Source of the DNA: Alphaproteobacteria bacterium HT1-32
Lineage (GTDB): Bacteria > Pseudomonadota > Alphaproteobacteria > Rhodospirillales > HT1-32
Reading direction: 5' to 3'
DNA: 64,000 bases
NCBI GenBank assembly: GCA_009649675.1
Contig: WJPL01000001.1
Location: 1,136,469-1,200,468, forward strand
Position 1 is the stretch's first letter; each line of letters starts with the position of its first letter. The notes below the pieces were generated by a model. It searched no databases. It saw only the letters and a program-made list of their open reading frames with translations, and was not told the origin of the DNA. The translations under genes and the position numbers were made by a program. Shown piece by piece: positions 1 through 10,375 of the stretch.

Positions 1-411
1 GTCGTCAGGCGTATCTTCTGCCTGTCCGATTTCCTGCAGAATGACCGTGCGTTCCCGCTCCAGTTCTACCGGGTCGAAGGCTGAATGCTGCAGAATGTCG
101 GCGATGATATCGGTCGCCAGCGGCATGTCATCCTTCAGAACCTTGGCGTAATAGGCCGTATTCTCGCGGCTTGTATAGGCATTCAGATGCCCGCCGACAG
201 CCTCGATCTCCGCTGCAATGGCATAGGCATCCCGGCGTGACGTGCCTTTAAATGCCATATGTTCCAGCATATGCGAGACCCCGTTCTGATCTGCCCGTTC
301 ATCACGCGCACCGACGCCAACCCATACGCCGACAGTTGCCGTCTGCAGATGGGGCATCGTTTCCGAAACAACGGTCAGCCCGTTATCAAGACTGGTGATA
401 TTTACTTTCAT
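1..411 (-). CDS. M16 family zinc peptidase, N-terminal part (cut by window edge)
   Basis: Only the first 137 codons are inside the window; the gene continues beyond base 1. The translation begins MKVNITSLDNGLTVVSET and contains the inverted zinc motif HxxEH (HMLEH) followed by a GGxLNAYTSRE stretch. Both are hallmarks of M16 peptidases related to the mitochondrial processing peptidase beta subunit and bacterial PqqL/YmxG-like proteins. The family cleaves peptides with a zinc ion held by the two His and a distal Glu. The ATG at 411 overlaps the thrC stop codon as ATGA, so the two are probably translationally coupled; thrC followed by an M16 peptidase is a frequent alphaproteobacterial pair. 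The physiological substrate is unknown. Confidence 0.9.
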   Translation of the reverse strand, partial: MKVNITSLDNGLTVVSETMPHLQTATVGVWVGVGARDERADQNGVSHMLEHMAFKGTSRRDAYAIAAEIEAVGGHLNAYTSRENTAYYAKVLKDDMPLATDIIADILQHSAFDPVELERERTVILQEIGQAEDTPDD

Positions 412-1811
412 GCCGGTACAGCCCGGGTGCGCGCAGTGACAAAGGCGCTGACCGCCGCAATGTCATTTGGCAGCACCGTGAACTTTTCTTCCCGGTCAAA
501 CAGATCTGACAGATGTGGCGGCAGTGGCGGGTGAATACCGGAGGCTTCTTCAACCGCCGCCGGGAACTTCGCGGGATGTGCCGTCGCCAGCGAAACCATC
601 GTCGCCCCGTCTTCTTCAAGCCCGGCCCGTCCGGCAGCAACGCCGATGGCACTGTGCGGACAAAGCAGTTCACCCGTGCGCTGGTACAAATCACGAATGA
701 TGTCGCGGGTCTGATTGTCGTCAAACCGGTAGGCAGAGAACAATGCCGACATTTCAGTCAGCCGGTTACCGGAGACGGCAAGACTGCCGGTCTTGCGGAA
801 ACGGGTCATGGCTTCTGCCAGTTCACCGGCATCGCGGCCATAGACATCAAACAGCAGACGTTCAAAGTTGCTCGAAACCTGAATATCCATGCTGGGCGAG
901 ATTGTCGGTACGACACCGGTCATCTTCAGTTCATCCGTTTCAAAGAAACGGGTCAGGATATCATTGGAATTGGAACCAACGACCAGCTTTTCAATCGGCA
1001 GACCCATTGCCCGGGCTGCATAGCCGGCAAAGATGTTGCCAAAATTCCCGGTCGGCACCGCAAAGGAAAGACGCCGGTCCGGCGCACCCAGACCAACCGC
1101 CGCATGGAAGTAATACACAATCTGGGCCATGATCCGGGCCCAGTTGATCGAATTCACCGCCGACAGCCGAAGCCGGTCGCGCAGGTCTCCGTCATTGAAC
1201 ATCGCCTTGACCATGTCCTGACAGGCATCGAAGTCACCTTCAATGGCAATGCAATGCACATTGCCGGAGGCCACCGTGGTCATCTGCCGCCGCTGTACAT
1301 CCGAAACCCGGCCATTCGGGAACAGGATAAAGATATCAATGGCGTCACGATCCCGGCAGGCCTCAATCGCAGCGGAGCCGGTATCACCGGAAGTCGCCCC
1401 GACAATTGTTACCCGTTCCTTGCGCTGACTGAGCACATGGTCAAACAGATGCCCGACCATCTGCAGGGCATAATCCTTGAAGGCAATCGTCGGGCCATGA
1501 AACAGTTCCAGCAGCCAGTCATTCGGGCCAAGCTGTTTCAGGGGAGCGACCGCATCATGACGAAAGGCGGCGTAGGTGGTCTCGATAATGCGTTTCAGAT
1601 CTGCATCATCAATACTGCCGGCCACAAAGGGCGTAATCACCTTCCGGGCAATCTCGGTATAGGGTTTACCCTGAAGGGCGCGTATCTCATCAGCAGAAAA
1701 TGTCGGCCAGCTTTCCGGCAGATAGAGGCCGCCATCGCGGGCAAGCCCGGCCAGCAGCACATCATCAAAGTCAAGAACTGGCGCAGCGCCACGTGTCGAG
1801 ATGTATTTCAA
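408..1811 (-). CDS. thrC: threonine synthase
   Basis: 467 residues, the usual length for the fold-type II PLP threonine synthase that converts O-phospho-L-homoserine to threonine and phosphate. The N-terminus MKYISTRG is characteristic of proteobacterial ThrC. The PLP lysine lies in the FKDYALQ motif, and a phosphate-binding GATSGDTG loop follows. The start codon is TTG at 1811, supported by a GAGGAA ribosome-binding site just upstream and by family-typical N-terminal residues. Its stop overlaps the start of the M16 peptidase by four bases. It lies 87 bases downstream of the M32 carboxypeptidase gene, probably in the same transcription unit. Confidence 0.96.
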   Translation of the reverse strand: MKYISTRGAAPVLDFDDVLLAGLARDGGLYLPESWPTFSADEIRALQGKPYTEIARKVITPFVAGSIDDADLKRIIETTYAAFRHDAVAPLKQLGPNDWLLELFHGPTIAFKDYALQMVGHLFDHVLSQRKERVTIVGATSGDTGSAAIEACRDRDAIDIFILFPNGRVSDVQRRQMTTVASGNVHCIAIEGDFDACQDMVKAMFNDGDLRDRLRLSAVNSINWARIMAQIVYYFHAAVGLGAPDRRLSFAVPTGNFGNIFAGYAARAMGLPIEKLVVGSNSNDILTRFFETDELKMTGVVPTISPSMDIQVSSNFERLLFDVYGRDAGELAEAMTRFRKTGSLAVSGNRLTEMSALFSAYRFDDNQTRDIIRDLYQRTGELLCPHSAIGVAAGRAGLEEDGATMVSLATAHPAKFPAAVEEASGIHPPLPPHLSDLFDREEKFTVLPNDIAAVSAFVTARTRAVPA

Positions 1812-1898
1812 CGGTTCCTCATGCTCCGGTTTGGATCGGACTGTTCCGATCAGGTGATCTGCGGGCGACCTTAGCCATTGCCGGCAAGGCGGGCAAGG

Positions 1899-3392
1899 TC
1901 AGCCATCCGGGAGATATCGACGACGCAGATGGGCCTTGAAGGCTGCCGTTCCAAGGGGGGTGCCCGTCGACCGTTCGATCAGGTCATCCGGCTGATACCG
2001 GCGGGCCATCTCATGTACATTTGGCCGCAGCCAGCCAAACAGCGGTTTAAAGTCTCCGCCGGCAATTGCCTCCGGGATGGCGGGGGTTGCACGACAGGCT
2101 GCCTGATACATCTGCGCTGCCGTCATTGCGCCAAGCGTATAGGTCGGGAAATAACCAAACGCCCCGTCATACCAGTGAATATCCTGCAGACAGCCCACTG
2201 CATCACGATCCGGGCGGACGCCGAGCAAATCCTGCATCAGGTCATTCCAGGCAGCCGGCAGGTCCGTAATCGCAAGATCACCGGACAGCATCGCCTTTTC
2301 GAGGCGATAACGCAGGATGACATGCAGCGGATAGGTCACTTCATCGGCTTCGACCCTGATGAAACCGGGCTCAACAGCCAGATAGAGCCGACCCAGATTT
2401 TCCGGCGACCAGGCCGGATCTTCGCCAAAGGCTTCCCTGAACAGCGGCGACAGCAGTTCCATGAATTCGCCAGAGCGACCTGCCTGCATTTCCAGCAGCA
2501 GTGACTGGCTTTCATGAATGGTCATCCCAAGGCTTTCCCCGACCGGACGATGCCGCAGATCTTCGGGAAGTCCCTGTTCATACAGCGCATGTCCACATTC
2601 ATGGACCACCGCCATCAACCCGTCCGCCGGTTCAGACTCGCTGAACCGGGTGGTAATCCGGATATCATCGCCTGCACCACCGGTGAAGGGATGCAGGCTT
2701 TCGTCGAGCCGTCCACGGGTAAAATCAAAGCCAATGATTTCCAGCAGCCGGTCCGCCAGCTTCCGCTGTGCGGCGACTGGTGTCGCAACCGTCGGCCGGA
2801 TTGCCGCAGGCAGTGCGGCCTGGCGTTCCTGAATGTCAGCCAGCAAAGGCGGCAGAAAGGATGCGAGATCATCGAACAGAACATCAATATCCGCAGACCG
2901 CCGTCCCGGATCATAACTGTCCAGCAGGGCATCATACTGACCAAGCCCCAGCACCTCTGCCTTGATCACCGCTTCCTCACGAACAAACTCCGTGACCACG
3001 GTCAGTGCATCGCGCACCAGTGTGAAATCACTCTCTGCCCGCGCCTGGCGCCAAAGTGTCTCGCAGGCAGAATTGGCCTTCGACGCCGCCTCCACATGGT
3101 CGCCCGGCAGGGCCGAGGCATGGGTATAACGCCACCGCATCCAGTAAAGGTCACGACGTTGCAGTTCATCCAGCTGGTCTGTTTCCTGTTCTGCCGCATC
3201 CAGCAGGTCACCCATCCCGGGGCCGGTCAGCAGATCATGAGATAGCCGGGCCATAACCGACAATTCAGTGCCCCGCTGCGCTGCGCCACCGGAGGGCATC
3301 ATTGTCGCGGCATCCCAGTGCAGCACGCCACTGACATCACCCAGCACCGACAATCTGCGGAATTGTTCCGATAATCTGGCAAACCCGGTCAT
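1899..3392 (-). CDS. carboxypeptidase M32 (thermostable carboxypeptidase 1 family)
   Basis: 497 residues, matching the roughly 500-residue M32 metallocarboxypeptidases, which remove C-terminal residues from peptides in the cytoplasm. The catalytic HExxH zinc motif is visible as HECGH in VVHECGHALYEQG. Other family-typical stretches are the N-terminal VLHWDAATMMP and the later ESQSLLLEMQAGRS. The start at 3392 overlaps the SURF1 stop codon by four bases (ATGA), giving translational coupling. Gene order SURF1-M32-thrC-M16 suggests cotranscription with the tail of the cytochrome oxidase region, although a terminator-like hairpin separates ctaE from SURF1. Confidence 0.94.
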   Translation of the reverse strand: MTGFARLSEQFRRLSVLGDVSGVLHWDAATMMPSGGAAQRGTELSVMARLSHDLLTGPGMGDLLDAAEQETDQLDELQRRDLYWMRWRYTHASALPGDHVEAASKANSACETLWRQARAESDFTLVRDALTVVTEFVREEAVIKAEVLGLGQYDALLDSYDPGRRSADIDVLFDDLASFLPPLLADIQERQAALPAAIRPTVATPVAAQRKLADRLLEIIGFDFTRGRLDESLHPFTGGAGDDIRITTRFSESEPADGLMAVVHECGHALYEQGLPEDLRHRPVGESLGMTIHESQSLLLEMQAGRSGEFMELLSPLFREAFGEDPAWSPENLGRLYLAVEPGFIRVEADEVTYPLHVILRYRLEKAMLSGDLAITDLPAAWNDLMQDLLGVRPDRDAVGCLQDIHWYDGAFGYFPTYTLGAMTAAQMYQAACRATPAIPEAIAGGDFKPLFGWLRPNVHEMARRYQPDDLIERSTGTPLGTAAFKAHLRRRYLPDG

Positions 3393-4126
3393 GATGCTGC
3401 CCCCCTGTGACGGCGACGTGACGCCAGGATGAAGAAGATAAACGCAACGAGAACCGCAAAGCCCGTCGAGAACCAGGTGATCGCGTAAATCAGGTGATTA
3501 TTCGACAGGGTTGCCTTGATCTGCCCGCCAAGCGGAAATCCGCCCTCAGGCGTGGAGGCCATGTCTGCCACCACATAGAACCCGGTCTCGACCGCTGGCA
3601 ACCCGAGGCCCGAGGCCAGTGTTTGCGGGTCAGCCGTATACCACAGGTTTCCGTCCGGATTGTCATCCGGGGTGAAGGTGCCCCGTCGTTGCGGCAGGCG
3701 GATATTTCCGCTCACCGTCACCGGCCCGGCAATCAGCGACTGGGGACGGCTGGCCTGTTCGAGATGTTCCGGATCAACCCAGCCCCGGTTGATCAGCAGG
3801 GTCGGGCCATCCGGCACCAGAAGCGGGGTGAATATATGGTAGCCCGCCTTGCCATCCGTGGAAGAGGCATAGACCGGACGCTCCTTGCCATGCAGCAGCA
3901 CACCCTGCAGCCGGACCGGGCGGAAATCGATGAGAGCGGGGTCCGGCACAGCCATCAATCCGGCGGCATCCAGCGGAGTTCCCTGTCGGGCAGCGTCACG
4001 TTCTGCCATCAGCGCCTGTTTCCAGCCGAGCCGCTGAACCTGCCATGCGCCAAGGCTGAACAATCCGGCAACGATGGCCAGCGTAAACAGACTCAGCCAG
4101 ACCGGAAAAGGTTTTGATCTGCTCAT
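3389..4126 (-). CDS. SURF1 family cytochrome oxidase assembly protein
   Basis: 245 residues from the ATG at 4126; upstream in-frame codons run into the intergenic hairpin and do not look coding. SURF1/Shy1 proteins aid haem a insertion into subunit I of cytochrome c oxidase. The protein has the classic two-helix architecture: an N-terminal membrane segment (residues about 10-28) ending in the family motif LGxWQVQRLxWK, a large periplasmic loop with a TLLINRGWV motif, and a C-terminal membrane helix before a short basic tail. It sits immediately after the cta operon, which supports its role in oxidase biogenesis. Confidence 0.93.
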   Translation of the reverse strand: MSRSKPFPVWLSLFTLAIVAGLFSLGAWQVQRLGWKQALMAERDAARQGTPLDAAGLMAVPDPALIDFRPVRLQGVLLHGKERPVYASSTDGKAGYHIFTPLLVPDGPTLLINRGWVDPEHLEQASRPQSLIAGPVTVSGNIRLPQRRGTFTPDDNPDGNLWYTADPQTLASGLGLPAVETGFYVVADMASTPEGGFPLGGQIKATLSNNHLIYAITWFSTGFAVLVAFIFFILASRRRHRGAAS

Positions 4127-4175
4127 ACCGCCAATCTGGTCATTCGGGTGGGGCAAATAAAGCCCCTGAAACGAA

Positions 4176-4200
4176 AGCGCCGCCCACAAGGGGCGGCGCT
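4176..4200 (-). terminator. Rho-independent-type terminator after ctaE
   Basis: A perfect 10-bp GC-rich stem (AGCGCCGCCC pairing with GGGCGGCGCT) with a five-base loop lies just downstream of the ctaE stop. On the minus strand it is followed by a T-rich stretch (TTTCGTTT). It probably ends most transcripts of the cta operon before SURF1. Confidence 0.75.
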
Positions 4201-4220
4201 GATAGCGGGCGGAAGGGCGA

Positions 4221-5015
4221 TCAGGCGCCCCACCAGTAAACCCAGATGAACAGGAACAGCCAGACCACGTCAACAAAGTGCCAGTACCATGCGGCGGCTT
4301 CGAAACCGAAGTGACTGTCAGGCTTGAAATGTCCCTTGTAGGCGCGGATCCAGCAGATCGCCAGGAAGATGGTACCGATGATGACATGCGCACCATGGAA
4401 ACCTGTCGCCATGTAGAACACGGAGGAATAGATGCCATCGGTAAAGCCGAAAGCGGCATGGCTGTATTCATAAGCCTGCAGGGCGGTAAAGCTGATGCCG
4501 AGCAGCACCGTAATGCCAAGGCCCTTGAGCATGCCGTCGCGATCGCCTTCGATCAGCGCATGATGCGCCCAGGTCACCGTTGCACCGGAGAGCAACAGGA
4601 TCAGGGTATTCATGAAGGGCAGGTCCCAGGCATCAAAGGTCATGATGCCTTCCGGCGGCCATACGGTTGACGCCGGAGAGAAGATCAGCAGGCTGGAATG
4701 GAAAAACGCCCAGAAGAAAGCGACGAAGAACATCACTTCCGAGCAGATGAACAGCATCATGCCATAGCGCAGGCCAAGCCGGACCACCGGTGTATGGCTG
4801 TGGCCATCCAGTGCTTCACGGACGATCTGGCGCCACCAGAAGAACATTGTCGCCATAACCGCGACAAAGCCGAGGATCATACCAATTGCCGGGTGGCCAT
4901 GAAGCCACATCACACCACCACCGGTCAGCAGGCCGGCGGCCATGGAACCAACCATCGGCCAGACACTTGGCTCAACCAGATGATAGGGATGATTGACTGC
5001 GTGAACGTCGCTCAT
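4221..5015 (-). CDS. ctaE: cytochrome c oxidase subunit III
   Basis: 264 residues, the normal size for the seven-helix subunit III of aa3-type oxidases. It stabilises the catalytic core and the proton-uptake D-channel. Family sequence is clear throughout: [12 protein letters not shown] at the start, [15 protein letters not shown] in the central helices, [14 protein letters not shown], and the C-terminal [18 protein letters not shown]. It is the last gene of the ctaC-D-B-F-G-E operon and is followed by a strong hairpin. Confidence 0.97.
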   Translation of the reverse strand: MSDVHAVNHPYHLVEPSVWPMVGSMAAGLLTGGGVMWLHGHPAIGMILGFVAVMATMFFWWRQIVREALDGHSHTPVVRLGLRYGMMLFICSEVMFFVAFFWAFFHSSLLIFSPASTVWPPEGIMTFDAWDLPFMNTLILLLSGATVTWAHHALIEGDRDGMLKGLGITVLLGISFTALQAYEYSHAAFGFTDGIYSSVFYMATGFHGAHVIIGTIFLAICWIRAYKGHFKPDSHFGFEAAAWYWHFVDVVWLFLFIWVYWWGA

Positions 5016-5056
5016 GATTTCTTATGTCCCCTGGATCTTATTCGTTCGGTTGTCGA

Positions 5057-5677
5057 TTACCCGCCTGTTTTAACCGGCTTTTCGCCAGCGTCCAGACTGG
5101 ATGTTGTTTTTTCGCTCTTCTCGTCTTCAGGCTCAGGTGATTCTTCGCTCATCGACGGGAAGAAAGTATAGGAAAGCGTGATTGTCGTCACGTCCCGGGT
5201 GTTCCGGTCTTCCAGAATCGCCGGATCGACGAAAAAGGACACCGGCATGGAAACTTTCTCGCCAGCCGCCAGCGACTGCTCGTCAAAGCAGAAACAGGCA
5301 ATCTTGGAGAAATAAATACCGGCCTTCGGCGGCGTGACATTGAAAATCGCCGTGCCGGTCGTCCGCCGTTTGGCGAAATTCTCCGCCTCATAGGCAATCA
5401 GTGTTTCTTCACCAACCGGCACCCGGATTTCCGTCTGCTCCGGACGGAACTTCCATGGCAGGCCGAGATTAACATCCGCGTTGAAGCGCACCGTAATCAT
5501 GCGCCCGTCAACAGCGCCCGGTGCCTTTTCTGCAACCTGCGTCGTCCCGCCAAATCCGGTCACCTGACAGAACAGCTTGTAAAGCGGTACCGAGGCATAG
5601 GCGACACCGACCATGGCGACAACGAATGTCGCCAGACTGATCAGCATCTTCCGGTTTTTAGCCTTCTGTATGCTCAT
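5057..5677 (-). CDS. ctaG: cytochrome c oxidase copper-chaperone assembly protein CtaG/Cox11
   Basis: 206 residues from the ATG at 5677, which overlaps the stop of the preceding small gene as TGATG. CtaG/Cox11 delivers copper to the CuB centre of subunit I. The protein has one N-terminal membrane anchor (residues about 10-30, ending YASVPLYKLFCQVTGFGGT, a Cox11 signature). A periplasmic domain follows with the copper-binding CFCF motif (IACFCFDEQ) and the MPVSFFVDP stretch. A longer reading frame extends upstream, but it would overlap the small CoxF-like gene in another frame and lacks Cox11 similarity, so it was not used. Confidence 0.95.
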   Translation of the reverse strand: MSIQKAKNRKMLISLATFVVAMVGVAYASVPLYKLFCQVTGFGGTTQVAEKAPGAVDGRMITVRFNADVNLGLPWKFRPEQTEIRVPVGEETLIAYEAENFAKRRTTGTAIFNVTPPKAGIYFSKIACFCFDEQSLAAGEKVSMPVSFFVDPAILEDRNTRDVTTITLSYTFFPSMSEESPEPEDEKSEKTTSSLDAGEKPVKTGG

Positions 5678-5808
5678 CAGCCGGACATTCCCATCTTGGC
5701 GATGGTGATCACATAGAACAGCACGCAGAACCCCACCAGGGCCAGCCCCAGTGCGATATTCTTGCCGCGACGGCTGCGGTGCATTTCGCTTTGATCGTTC
5801 TTGCCCAT
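5677..5808 (-). CDS. 43-residue CoxF-like membrane protein of the cta operon
   Basis: A short gene between ctaB and ctaG. The ATG at 5808 follows the ctaB stop by two bases, and its TGA overlaps the ctaG ATG by one base. The product begins MGKNDQSEMHRSRRGKNIA, then has a single hydrophobic helix (about residues 18-38) with a Val-Ile-Thr-Ile-Ala-Lys end. A basic SRRGKN segment followed by one transmembrane helix is what I recall for the small CoxF-type protein encoded at this position in alphaproteobacterial oxidase operons. Its biochemical role is not settled. Position and tight packing give strong support that it is real. Confidence 0.82.
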   Translation of the reverse strand: MGKNDQSEMHRSRRGKNIALGLALVGFCVLFYVITIAKMGMSG

Positions 5809-5810
5809 GA

Positions 5811-6758
5811 TTACCAGAGTCCTGTTGTCCGGACTGCCGCGTCAATCAGCAACGCTGCAAACAGGCCGAAAAGATAAAAGATGGAATAGGCGAACATCCG
5901 CCGCGCCGGACCGAAATCATCTTCGTCCGCCCGCATCACCATGATGCAATGACGAATGAACCACAGGCTCATGACAGCCGCGACACCGCCATAAACGATA
6001 CTCGCCATGCCAAGGAAAGCCGGTGCAACTGAAAGCGGCAGCATGATCAGCGTATAGACCAGCATCTGACGCTTGGTCTCACGGCTGCCCGCGACCACCG
6101 GCAGCATCGGTACACCGGCTGCGGTGTAATCACTGTTGCGAAACAGCGCCAGTGCCCAGAAATGCGGCGGCGTCCAGAAGAAGATGATTGCAAACAGCAC
6201 GATACTGGACAGCGACACATCACCGGTCACAGCGGCCCAGCCAATCATCGGCGGAAAAGCACCGGCGGCACCGCCAATGACAATGTTCTGCGGCGTGCGG
6301 CGTTTCAGCCACATTGTATAGACAAAAACATAGAAACCGATGGTCAGCGCCAACAGGGCGGCTGCGGTCAGATTGACCGCCAGCCCCATGACCATCACGG
6401 ATGCCATCGACAGGATGACACCAAAGGCCAGCGCATCACCCGGCAACACCCGTCCGGCAGCCACCGGACGATTCTGCGTCCGGGTCATGATCTGATCGAT
6501 ATCACGATCAAACCACATATTGATTGCCCCCGACGCACCGGCACCAACGGAGATGCAGAGCACCGCCACCAGACCGATAACCGGATGGATCGTACCCGGT
6601 GCCAGCAGCAGGCCGACAATACCGGTAAACACCACCAGAGCCATCACCCTTGGCTTCAGCAGGGCGATGTAATCACCCGCTGCAGATTCAACGGCGATGG
6701 AGCCGCTATCAGGGATAGCGGCTCCGGTCGCATTCAGGGTAGTTGCGTTGTCACGCAT
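5811..6758 (-). CDS. ctaB: protoheme IX farnesyltransferase (haem O synthase)
   Basis: 315 residues, UbiA-type polytopic membrane prenyltransferase that converts haem b to haem o, precursor of the haem a in this oxidase. The first Asp-rich prenyl-diphosphate site is visible as NMWFDRDIDQIMTRT, followed by RPVAAGR. The second conserved region appears as the loop around YTMWLKRRTPQNIVIGGAAGAFPP, and the FFWTPPHFWALAL motif is typical of CtaB. It lies 15 bases after ctaD in the cta operon. Confidence 0.97.
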   Translation of the reverse strand: MRDNATTLNATGAAIPDSGSIAVESAAGDYIALLKPRVMALVVFTGIVGLLLAPGTIHPVIGLVAVLCISVGAGASGAINMWFDRDIDQIMTRTQNRPVAAGRVLPGDALAFGVILSMASVMVMGLAVNLTAAALLALTIGFYVFVYTMWLKRRTPQNIVIGGAAGAFPPMIGWAAVTGDVSLSSIVLFAIIFFWTPPHFWALALFRNSDYTAAGVPMLPVVAGSRETKRQMLVYTLIMLPLSVAPAFLGMASIVYGGVAAVMSLWFIRHCIMVMRADEDDFGPARRMFAYSIFYLFGLFAALLIDAAVRTTGLW

Positions 6759-6773
6759 CAGACTGACCAGACC

Positions 6774-9288
<2,515 letters not shown>

Positions 9289-9622
9289 TCCGTGCCTCTT
9301 TCTTCGTGATAAAAGCCTTCCCGAGCCCACAGCGCGCAGACAAGATCAAGCTACCCTTCCGTATCAGCCGGGTTTTACAGGCTTTTCCAGCCAAACCCAA
9401 CACAAATTTCGACTGATGAATTCATAGTTGTCGGAATGTAAATACAACAAAACCAAGCCTGTAGGTGTGGCGCAGGTCTTTGGGCTTCAAGCTGAAAAAT
9501 ACCGGACAACAATCCTTTCTGTCGGAAAATCCCGGGATTTACGCGAAACTACAGCATTTCGGATAGAAGATGCCGGTGAAAACACATAGTCATCACCCCG
9601 TTATACAGGAACAATCTGACCG
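9289..9622. other. divergent intergenic region upstream of ctaC and the GDPD gene
   Basis: 334 bases without a credible gene. It must hold the promoters for the leftward cta operon and the rightward glycerophosphodiesterase gene. The AT-rich patch around 9400-9450 is the likeliest promoter zone for ctaC. I could not identify a convincing pair of -35/-10 boxes or an inverted repeat strong enough to name. Confidence 0.5.
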
Positions 9623-10375
9623 ATGGATCGACCGAAGATGATGCTGCCTCCCGTTATTGGCCACCGCGGCGCTGCCCGCTTCGCACCTGAAAACACGCTT
9701 GCCGGAATTCGCAAGGGGGCCGGGCTTGGTGCCCGCATGGTCGAATTCGACGTCCAGCCGACCCGCGACGGAACTGTCGTGCTGATGCATGACACCACCG
9801 TCAACCGCACCAGTAACGGTGCCGGCCCTGTCGCAGACATGACCTATGAGCAATTCTCCCTACTGGATGCGGGAAGCTGGTTTGCCGCCGACTTTACCGG
9901 CGAGCCTGCGCCAACGCTGGTTCAGGCTCTCCGGCTTTGCGGCGAGCTCGGGCTGCGCGCCAATGTCGAGATCAAGCCGGACCTGCCGGATGTGGCGCGT
10001 GCCGTTGATCTGGTGCTGAAAGATATCGAAGCCGTCTGGAGTTTCGATGCCACCGGTCCGGTCATCTCGTCATTCTCTCCCGAAGTCCTGCGGGTCTGCC
10101 GTAAGCGGTCATCGGGGATTCCCCTGGGCGTACTGGTCTGGAAGGACAAATCATGGTGGCAGGAGCTTGCCGCAGATATCAGCGCCATGTCGGTCCATTT
10201 CTCACGGCGTAACCTGAGAAAGACCGATGTGGAAACCGCCATCGCAGCAGATCTCAAAGTTGCAGCCTATACGGTTAACGACCCGCAGGAAGCCCGCAAG
10301 CTGTTCGGCTGGGGCGTCACCGCCGTCTTCACTGACGATCCCGCTGCCATTCTCGCGGTTACCGATCAGGGCTGA
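9623..10375 (+). CDS. glycerophosphodiester phosphodiesterase
   Basis: 250 residues, a typical short cytoplasmic GDPD (UgpQ-like) that hydrolyses glycerophosphodiesters to glycerol-3-phosphate and an alcohol. The signature HRGAARFAPENTLAGI carries the catalytic His and metal-binding Glu. EFDVQPTRDGTVVLMHD supplies the second His and acidic residues, and NVEIKPDLP the later Glu/Lys. The end has the usual AYTVNDPQEARKLFGWGVTAVFTDDP. No signal peptide is visible, so it is probably cytoplasmic. It converges on the RND gene and overlaps its 3' end by ten bases. Confidence 0.94.
   Translation: MDRPKMMLPPVIGHRGAARFAPENTLAGIRKGAGLGARMVEFDVQPTRDGTVVLMHDTTVNRTSNGAGPVADMTYEQFSLLDAGSWFAADFTGEPAPTLVQALRLCGELGLRANVEIKPDLPDVARAVDLVLKDIEAVWSFDATGPVISSFSPEVLRVCRKRSSGIPLGVLVWKDKSWWQELAADISAMSVHFSRRNLRKTDVETAIAADLKVAAYTVNDPQEARKLFGWGVTAVFTDDPAAILAVTDQG

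Noticed and set aside
513-1874. 453-codon open frame on the plus strand opposite thrC
   Set aside because: thrC on the other strand is an unmistakable family member over its whole length; the plus frame has skewed composition (many Arg, Gly, His) and no recognisable domain.
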